64,000 bases of DNA from contig NZ_LAKD02000047.1 of assembly GCF_000968685.2 (NCBI RefSeq), positions 62,001 through 126,000 of the forward strand, given 5' to 3'. The notes beneath the pieces are model-generated. The model was not told where the DNA came from and ran no database searches. It was given only the letters and a program-made list of their open reading frames with translations. Made by a program: the position numbers and the translations under genes. This document shows, piece by piece, positions 58,707 to 64,000 of this stretch (positions are counted from its first letter, which is position 1; every line of letters begins with the position of its first letter). Origin of the DNA: Streptomyces antioxidans. GTDB taxonomy: Bacteria; Actinomycetota; Actinomycetes; Streptomycetales; Streptomycetaceae.

Positions 58707-59861
58707 CTAGCCGGTCAGGTCCGTGTGGCGGGTGGCGAGGTGGCGCGCGCCGTGTTCGGTCAGTGAGCCGTGCAGCCGCAGGCGGGCCACGCCGCCGTCC
58801 GGGTGGATGTCGATCCGGACGTGGGTCACCGGCGGGGCCGCGTCCAGGAGGAAGCGGTGGACGGTGTCGGGCTGGAGGCGGGTGCGGGGCAGTAGTTCGG
58901 TCCACGCCGGGGCCGTGTGGTCGGCCGGGTCCGCGCCGGTCGTCGCGTCGAGGCCGTACAGCGCCGCCCAGCCCGGTGCGTTGCCCTTGTAGCAGCCGGT
59001 GTCGATCTCCACGGCGCGGATGATCCCCTGGGCGGCGAGGCGGTAGCGGACCCAGTCGTGGCCCGTATCGCGGCGGCGCCGGGTCTCCCAGCCCTCGTCC
59101 ATCCGGCGGGAGCGGCCCGGCCCGATGGAGTTGGCGGGCGGGGAGTAGAAGCGGTCGGAGGCGTCCTCGGCCGCCCCGCCGTGCTCCAGCGCCACCAGGT
59201 CGAAGGTGCCGAGCGCGGCGAGCCAGGTCGGGTCGGGGGCGGCCTCGCCGTGGACGCGGATGCGGGCGATGCCGCCGTCGGGGTGCTGCTTGAGGCGGAG
59301 GTGGGTGAAGCGGCGGCGGACGGAGACGGGGAAGCCGTTGGCCGCGTGGCCGCCGATCCGCGTACGGGGGACGAGTTCCGTCCATACGACGCCTTCGGCG
59401 AGGAGTTCGTCGGGGGACGGGGTGCCGTCCACCGCCGTCGCCTCGACGCTCACCGCGCGCGGGTAGTTGCCGCGGAAGTGGGCCGTGTCCACGACGATGC
59501 CGTGGATGGCCCCGGGCGCGCCGAGGCGGATCAGGGCCCAGTCGTGGTCGTCCTCGGCCGGATGCGGGGTGTCGGCCGAGGCCCCGCGCCGCCGCCGGGT
59601 CTCCCAGCCGTCCATGACCTTGCCCTTGTGGCCGAAGGACTCGGGGTCGAAGCGCGGCGCTTCGGGCTTCAGCAGATTCTCGCGCTCGGCGAAGAACTCG
59701 TCGTTGGCCGCGATCACGCTTCCGCCGAGCCGCCGGTCGGCGAGGTCCACGAGGTGGGTGAAGGGGAGCTCGGCGGTCCGGTAGTCGGCGTACGGATCGC
59801 CGCCGCCGTACGGGGCGGCGTCGCCGGTGAAGCGGGGGGTCGGCGCGATCGGCGCGGTCAT
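58707..59861 (-). CDS. alc: Allantoicase
   Basis: 384 residues. Hydrolyses allantoate to ureidoglycolate and urea in purine catabolism. The two repeated jelly-roll domains are evident: MDGWETRRRRG with DHDWALIRLGAPGAIHGIVVDTAHFRGN in the first, and MDEGWETRRRRDTGHDW with IIRAVEIDTGCYKGNAPGW in the second. Each ends with a VTHVRIDIHPDGGVARLRLHG-type strand. N-terminal ANDEFFAERENLLKPEAP is a family hallmark. It lies 108 bases downstream of allantoinase on the same strand, with tandem repeats between. Confidence 0.95.
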   Translation of the reverse strand: MTAPIAPTPRFTGDAAPYGGGDPYADYRTAELPFTHLVDLADRRLGGSVIAANDEFFAERENLLKPEAPRFDPESFGHKGKVMDGWETRRRRGASADTPHPAEDDHDWALIRLGAPGAIHGIVVDTAHFRGNYPRAVSVEATAVDGTPSPDELLAEGVVWTELVPRTRIGGHAANGFPVSVRRRFTHLRLKQHPDGGIARIRVHGEAAPDPTWLAALGTFDLVALEHGGAAEDASDRFYSPPANSIGPGRSRRMDEGWETRRRRDTGHDWVRYRLAAQGIIRAVEIDTGCYKGNAPGWAALYGLDATTGADPADHTAPAWTELLPRTRLQPDTVHRFLLDAAPPVTHVRIDIHPDGGVARLRLHGSLTEHGARHLATRHTDLTG

Positions 59862-59889
59862 GTGCGGGCCTGCCTTTCCGTCGGCGCGG

Positions 59890-59969
59890 TCATGGAGTCA
59901 TGGGCGGATCGGACCGTCCAGCGGTGTGGTCATGGCGTCATGGGCGGGCCGGAACGTCCAGCGGCGCGT
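59890..59969. repeat. 40-bp tandem repeat between allantoicase and allantoinase genes
   Basis: Two imperfect 40-bp units (59890-59929 and 59930-59969), each beginning tcatgg and containing gtcatgggcgg and cgtccagcgg, end exactly at the allantoinase stop codon. They fill most of the intergenic space. Confidence 0.75.
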
Positions 59970-61313
59970 TCATGTCCTTGGCCGCCTCTCCAGGAGTCGG
60001 CCGGTGGGTTCCGTCGGCGTGCCGTGGTCGGCGATCTTCCGGCCGCGCAGCCATGTGGACCGTACGACGCCGTGCAGCGTTCTGCCCGCGTAGGCGGTGA
60101 CCTGGTTGCGGTGGTGGAGGGCGGCGGGGTCGACGGTGAAGGTCTCATCGGGGGCGAGGACCGCGAAGTCGGCGTCGCGCCCGGCCTCGATGGCGCCCTT
60201 ACGGTCGAGACCGACGAGCGCGGCGGGCCCGGTGGACATCCAGCGGGCCACGTCGTGGAGGGTGTGACCGCGCCGCCTGGCGGCCGTCCAGACGGCGGGG
60301 AGCCCGAGCTGGAGCGAGGAGATGCCGCCCCAGGCGCGCCCGAAGTCGCGGACCTTGAGGTCGGCCGTACAGGGCGAGTGGTCGGAGACGACGCAGTCGA
60401 TCTCCCCGGCCGCCAGGCCCGCCCACAGGGCGTCCTGGTTGGCGGCCTCCCGTATGGGCGGACAGCATTTGAACTCCGTGGCGCCGTCGGGGACTTCCTC
60501 CGCGGTGAGGGTCAGGAAGTGCGGGCAGGTCTCCAGGGTGATCCTGACGCCCTTACGGCGGGCGTCGGCGATCAGCGGCAGCGCGTCGGCGGACGAGAGG
60601 TGCAGTACGTGGACGCGGGCGTCCAGCTCGCGGGCGAGGGCGATGAGGCCCGCGATGGCCTCGTTCTCGGCGGCGCGCGGGCGGGATGCGAGGAAGTCGG
60701 CGTAGCGCGGGCCGGTGGGCGGCGGGGCGCCGTCGATGTGGCGGGCGTCCTCGGCGTGGACGATGAGCAGTCCGTCGAAGCCCGCGATCTCGCGGAGGGC
60801 GGTCCGGAGCTGGTCGGGGGCGAGGGGCGGAAACTCGTCCACGCCGGAGGGGAGCAGGAACGCCTTGAAGCCGAGGACGCCCGCGTCGTGCAGCGGCCGC
60901 AGCTCCGGGGCGTTCCCGGGCACGGCGCCGCCCCAGAACCCGATGTCGACATGGGCCGCCCGGCGGGCGACGGCCCGTTTGACGTCCAGGGCCGGGACGG
61001 TGGTGGTCGGCGGGACGCTGTTGAGCGGCATGTCGACCAGGGTGGTGACGCCACCGGCCGCGGCGGCGCGGGTGGCCGGGCCGAACCCCTCCCATGCGGT
61101 GCGGCCGGGGTCGTTGACATGGACGTGGGTGTCGACCAGGCCGGGGAGCAGGACGTCGTCGCCGAGGTCTTCGAGCCGCGCCCCGGGCGGTACGGCGGCG
61201 TCATACGGCAGGACGGCGGTGATCCTCCCCCCGGCGGTGGACACGGTGGCCGCGCGCATGCCGTCCGGGGTGATCACCTTGGTCGAGCGCAGCAGCAGCC
61301 CCACGTCGGACAC
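59970..61313 (-). CDS. allB: Allantoinase
   Basis: 447 residues from GTG 61313, chosen because a GAGGAG-type site lies 7 bases upstream and homology begins at SDVGLLLRSTKVITP. Opens the allantoin hydantoin ring to allantoate. Binuclear metal residues: His63 and His65 in VDTHVHVNDPG, the carboxylated Lys in GVLGFKAFLLPSG, and His in IVHAEDA, VHVLHLSSA and VSDHSPC. Sequence DMPLNSVPPTT is characteristic. Works with the allantoicase downstream and the permease upstream (119 bases away). Confidence 0.94.
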   Translation of the reverse strand: MSDVGLLLRSTKVITPDGMRAATVSTAGGRITAVLPYDAAVPPGARLEDLGDDVLLPGLVDTHVHVNDPGRTAWEGFGPATRAAAAGGVTTLVDMPLNSVPPTTTVPALDVKRAVARRAAHVDIGFWGGAVPGNAPELRPLHDAGVLGFKAFLLPSGVDEFPPLAPDQLRTALREIAGFDGLLIVHAEDARHIDGAPPPTGPRYADFLASRPRAAENEAIAGLIALARELDARVHVLHLSSADALPLIADARRKGVRITLETCPHFLTLTAEEVPDGATEFKCCPPIREAANQDALWAGLAAGEIDCVVSDHSPCTADLKVRDFGRAWGGISSLQLGLPAVWTAARRRGHTLHDVARWMSTGPAALVGLDRKGAIEAGRDADFAVLAPDETFTVDPAALHHRNQVTAYAGRTLHGVVRSTWLRGRKIADHGTPTEPTGRLLERRPRT

Positions 61314-61381
61314 CGACACCCTCCTCGCCCTCTGTTCCGAGAGTGCCCCTCGTATCCCGAGGTCGCCCTCTATGGCCCGAG

Positions 61382-61412
61382 TTTCCGTCAAATGGAATCA
61401 ACTTTTTGTTGA
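61382..61412. promoter_or_regulatory. Candidate operators upstream of allantoinase
   Basis: TTCC-N7-GGAA (61383-61397) and TCAAC-TTTTT-GTTGA (61398-61412) are adjacent inverted repeats in an AT-rich patch 70-100 bases before the allantoinase start. The patch lies in the short gap after the permease gene, so allantoinase may have its own regulated promoter. Confidence 0.4.
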
Positions 61413-61431
61413 AGTCTTCGTTCCGAACTTT

Positions 61432-62919
61432 TCACTCCGCCGTCGGCCCGGTCAAGACCCCGTCCGCCCTGACCCCCGAGGGAATCGGCATATCGGTCAG
61501 TTCACCGCGGGTGCGGACCTTCGCGCATCTCAGGGCATAGATCCCGCCGCCGATAACCATCCCGAAGACCCAGGAGAACGGGGCCACGTCCTCGAACCCC
61601 TCGACCAGGGCGAGCACCGCCGAGACCGCTGCGGAGGGCACGAAGGCAATGATCGCCTCGGGGTTGAAGCCCCCGCGGTAGTAGTACGCGCCCGCCTTGT
61701 CGGCGCTGAAGAGCGCGTCGACGTCGATGTGTCCGCGCCGCACCAGGTAGTAGTCCACGAGGATGACGGCCACCATCGGGCCGAGGAAGGCGCCGAGTGC
61801 GCCCAGGAAGTACTGGATCACGACCGGGCTCGAGTAGAGCTTCCACGGCATGACCACGATCGCGAGCACCGCCGTGATCATGCCGCCGCGCCGGAAGTCG
61901 AGGTACTTCGGCGCGAGGTTGGCGAAGTCGTATGCGGGTGAGACGAAGTTCGCCACGACGTTGATCCCGATCGTGGCGATCATGAAGGACAGCGCGCCGA
62001 TCACCGTGACCGCAGGGTTGTCGATCCGCGCGATGACCTCGACCGGGTCGGAGACCGCCTGCCCGAAGACCGAGATCGTGCCCGCCGCCATCAGGACGGA
62101 GACGACGGCGAAGGCGGTGAAGTTCACCGGCAGCCCCAGCAGGTTGCCGCGCCGGTACGAGCGGTGGTCCGGGGTGAAGCGGGCGAAGTCGGCGTAGTTG
62201 AGGACGAGGGTGAGGAAGGTGGCGACGGTCAGGCTGACCGCGATCAGGCTCTGGTGGAGCTGTTCGCCGCCGCTCAGCCCGGTCAGGCTGCGGGTGAGCG
62301 AGATGTCGCCGCCCGCCTTGGCGATCAGCCATACGGCGAGGGCGAGCATGACCAGCCAGACCACCGGGCCGGTGGCGAAGTCCTGCACCCTGCGGATGAA
62401 CTCCATGCCCCGGGTGAGCAGCACCGCCTGCAGCAGCCACATCACCAGGAAGGCGATCCAGCCGAGGGTGGACAGGCCGAGGACGGAGTTGTGGTCGTAT
62501 GCGGCGAGCGAGGGCGCCAGCTGGACGCCGAGGAGCACCAGGGCCTCGGAGGCCAGCCAGGTCTGGATTCCGTACCAGGCGACCGCCATCACCGCCCGCA
62601 GCAGGGCGGGGATGTTGGCCCCGTACACACCCCAGCTGGCACGGGCCAGCACGGGGAAGGGCACTCCGGTGCGGTGGCCCGCGTGGCCCATCCGGTTCAT
62701 GAACCAGTGGAGGATGGTGACGCCTGCCAGCAGCGACAGGAAGACCTCCCAGGTGGGCAGCCCGATCACGAACAGACTCGCCGCGAAGGCGTAGTTGCTG
62801 ATCGCATGGGTGTCGGACATCCACATGGCGAAGATGCTGTACGTCCCCCACTTGCGCTCCACGGCGGGCGCGAGGTCGTCGTTGTAGAGACGGGGATCCG
62901 GCTTGGCGGGTGATGCCAT
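61432..62919 (-). CDS. NCS1-family allantoin/nucleobase:cation symporter
   Basis: 495 residues from ATG 62919 with GGAGGG upstream. About twelve hydrophobic helices. NCS1 features: RLYNDDLAPAVERKWGTYSIFAMWMSDTHAIS at the N terminus, GHAGHRTGVPFPVLARASWGVYGANIPALLRAV, and YADFARFTPDHRSYRRGNLLGLPVNFTAF (pattern of PucI and Mhp1 transporters). Its position between allantoinase and a hydantoin-racemase-like gene points to allantoin or hydantoin uptake. A perfect palindrome lies 23-38 bases before its start. Confidence 0.92.
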   Translation of the reverse strand: MASPAKPDPRLYNDDLAPAVERKWGTYSIFAMWMSDTHAISNYAFAASLFVIGLPTWEVFLSLLAGVTILHWFMNRMGHAGHRTGVPFPVLARASWGVYGANIPALLRAVMAVAWYGIQTWLASEALVLLGVQLAPSLAAYDHNSVLGLSTLGWIAFLVMWLLQAVLLTRGMEFIRRVQDFATGPVVWLVMLALAVWLIAKAGGDISLTRSLTGLSGGEQLHQSLIAVSLTVATFLTLVLNYADFARFTPDHRSYRRGNLLGLPVNFTAFAVVSVLMAAGTISVFGQAVSDPVEVIARIDNPAVTVIGALSFMIATIGINVVANFVSPAYDFANLAPKYLDFRRGGMITAVLAIVVMPWKLYSSPVVIQYFLGALGAFLGPMVAVILVDYYLVRRGHIDVDALFSADKAGAYYYRGGFNPEAIIAFVPSAAVSAVLALVEGFEDVAPFSWVFGMVIGGGIYALRCAKVRTRGELTDMPIPSGVRADGVLTGPTAE

Positions 62920-62941
62920 GGCGCCCTCCACAGAATTCGCA

Positions 62942-62957
62942 CGGAAAATCTTTTCCG
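62942..62957. promoter_or_regulatory. Perfect palindrome upstream of the allantoin permease
   Basis: CGGAAAA-TC-TTTTCCG, 7-2-7 perfect inverted repeat ending 22 bases before the permease ATG. AT-rich against the local background. A similar but weaker GAAA-N6-TTTC lies at 63812-63825 before the racemase gene. Probably the operator of the purine-degradation regulator, which is not in the window. Confidence 0.55.
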
Positions 62958-63036
62958 CATGACGGTGCCGTGCAGGTGTTGCCGTTCGATTACACCGGCA
63001 TTGCCCGTGGATTCGCCCCCGGACCCGCTCGTGAGA

Positions 63037-63771
63037 TCAGGACGGGCGGGCGCTGACCGGCCAGCCGCCGATGGCCTTCGGACGGGGCGGGGCGAAGGAG
63101 CGCACTTTGCTGGTGGAGAGACCGAGCCCGACCACCGACTCGGCGAACCGCACCGCGGCGGCGACGCCGTCCACGACGGGGACCCCGCCCAGCGCCGCCG
63201 AGACCCGGTCCCGCAGCCCGGCCATGCCACCGCACCCCAGGCAGATCACCTCGGCGCCGTCCCGCTCCACCGCCTCGCTCGCGATCCGCACGACGGCCCC
63301 CACGGTCCGCTCCGGATCCGCCTCCAGCTCCAGGACGCCGAGGCCGGTGCCGCGCACCGCCGCACAGCGCCCCAGCAGGCCCGCCGTGAGCAGCCGGTCC
63401 CGGATCTGCGGCACGGCCCGGTCGAGGGTGGTGACGACGCCGTAGGAATGGCCGAGCATCATGGCCATCTGGGCGGCGGATTCGGCGATGTCGAGGACCG
63501 GTACGTCAAGCAGCTCCTGCGCCCCCTCGCGGCCCGGCTCGCCGAACCCGGCCATGACCAGGGCGTCGAAGGGCTCGTCATAGGTGGCCAGTCGGTCCAG
63601 TACGGCGGCGGCGCTCAGATACCCCTCGAAGTGGCCCTCGATCGACTCGGGCCCCCACAGCGGCTCGGTGGCCACGATCTCGGTACCGGGGCTCGCGCTC
63701 GCCTCCGCTATGGCGCGGATCGAGGCCGTCATGGAGGCGGTGGTGTTGGGGTTCAGCACGAGGATGCGCAT
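63037..63771 (-). CDS. Asp/Glu/hydantoin racemase family protein (allantoin racemase-like)
   Basis: 244 residues from ATG 63771 (GGGAG upstream). ILVLNPNTTASMTASI, GAQELLDVPVLDIAESAA and YGVVTTLDRAVPQI place it with hydantoin and allantoin racemases. The C-terminal catalytic Cys180 is present in CLGCGGM. At the N-terminal site the sequence is VMAGFGEPG, so Gly75 replaces the Cys that racemases of the HyuE/HpxA type use as the other base. It starts the permease-allantoinase-allantoicase run and should act on allantoin or a hydantoin, but a normal two-cysteine racemase mechanism is doubtful. Confidence 0.85.
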   Translation of the reverse strand: MRILVLNPNTTASMTASIRAIAEASASPGTEIVATEPLWGPESIEGHFEGYLSAAAVLDRLATYDEPFDALVMAGFGEPGREGAQELLDVPVLDIAESAAQMAMMLGHSYGVVTTLDRAVPQIRDRLLTAGLLGRCAAVRGTGLGVLELEADPERTVGAVVRIASEAVERDGAEVICLGCGGMAGLRDRVSAALGGVPVVDGVAAAVRFAESVVGLGLSTSKVRSFAPPRPKAIGGWPVSARPS

Positions 63772-64000
63772 GGGGCTCCCGGAGCGGTTCCGTATGGCGA
63801 TTCCGTACAATGAAAGTTGGTTTTCGAGGCGCAGAACGTAATCAGCTACGCCACCGGCGTCAAGGGAGCCCCGCATTCCGGAAGCGGTCGGGGCGTGACC
63901 GGGGTCCGGCCGGGGCCCGGCCGGTCCGCATACCGGCCGTGACCGGCGCCGACCGCGTTTCCAAGCCCCCTGTGGGCACCGCCGCGGACGGGTAGGCTGC
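63772..64000. other. Right-edge intergenic region
   Basis: No gene is seen in the last 229 bases. The left part is the promoter region of the racemase gene, with a GAAA-N6-TTTC inverted repeat at 63812-63825 and a direct repeat of ttccgta (63788, 63801). The right end is GC-rich, with ggtaggctgc at the edge possibly belonging to the promoter of a gene beyond the window. Confidence 0.4.

Noticed and set aside
1..64000. tRNA, rRNA, riboswitch or prophage genes
   Set aside because: No T-loop/anticodon patterns, rRNA-like stretches, known riboswitch cores, integrases or phage structural genes were recognised by eye; a covariance-model scan would be needed to exclude small RNAs.

Overview
The window is very GC-rich actinobacterial chromosome with dense coding, GTG starts, many four-base ATGA/GTGA gene overlaps and several probably leaderless promoters. 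Gene content (SAV_2336-type conflict proteins, SCO6745-type and XRE-cupin genes, RNase Sa-like secreted nuclease, F420-type LLM oxidoreductase, DUF6278-like protein) points to Streptomyces or a close relative. No rRNA, tRNA, CRISPR array or intact transposase was seen.

Layout. 1-5.1 kb: 3' part of pssA, a glycerate kinase, a frameshifted sirtuin, and an alkylation-repair pair (ogt, Ada-AlkA fusion). 5.3-13.6 kb: a four-gene operon that I read as an NTP-dependent biological-conflict system (Trypco1 protein, trypsin-VMAP protease, MoxR AAA+ ATPase, and a 1517-residue SAV_2336N/vWA-like protein carrying two pseudokinase domains, a zinc ribbon and a MinD-like domain with a destroyed P-loop). It is divergent from ada-alkA across an interval holding a 20-bp tandem repeat. 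13.7-17 kb: a hemC paralogue, a phytoene-dehydrogenase-like flavoprotein and an inositol-phosphatase-family enzyme. 17.1-21.8 kb: a tightly coupled minus-strand operon for reductive pyrimidine breakdown (beta-ureidopropionase, class III aminotransferase, dihydropyrimidinase, LLM oxidoreductase). 21.9-22.3 kb: a 381-bp nested inverted repeat. 22.3-29.2 kb: a large unexplained low-complexity protein, a MarR-MFS pair, an isochorismatase-fold protein and gamma-glutamyltransferase.

29.4-41.8 kb: a membrane-anchored unknown, a secreted S15/CocE-type hydrolase, a gluABCD-type glutamate ABC transporter, a DUF6278-like protein, a secreted GDSL hydrolase, exonuclease III, an MBL-fold hydrolase and a fused PcaDC enzyme. 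Two intergenic arrays of short GC-rich palindromes (about 30.4-30.7 and 35.9-36.5 kb) sit here. 41.9-48 kb: a ROK sugar kinase, a CUT2-type sugar ABC transporter and its GntR/HutC-type regulator, with candidate operators. 48-56.5 kb: a HAAS-domain protein, TetR regulator, PheC-like secreted cyclohexadienyl dehydratase, KDPG aldolase plus KDG kinase, an RNase Sa homologue, an XRE-cupin regulator with a perfect 29-bp palindrome and a coupled small membrane protein, an AIM24 protein, a SCO6745-type protein and an EF-hand protein. 56.5-58.2 kb is a lower-GC stretch with an orphan gene and possible fragments. 58.7-63.8 kb is a purine-degradation cluster: allantoicase, allantoinase, NCS1 permease and an allantoin/hydantoin-racemase-like protein.

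Several genes have short tandem repeats that run across their stop codons into the 3' flank, a recurring local feature of this chromosome.
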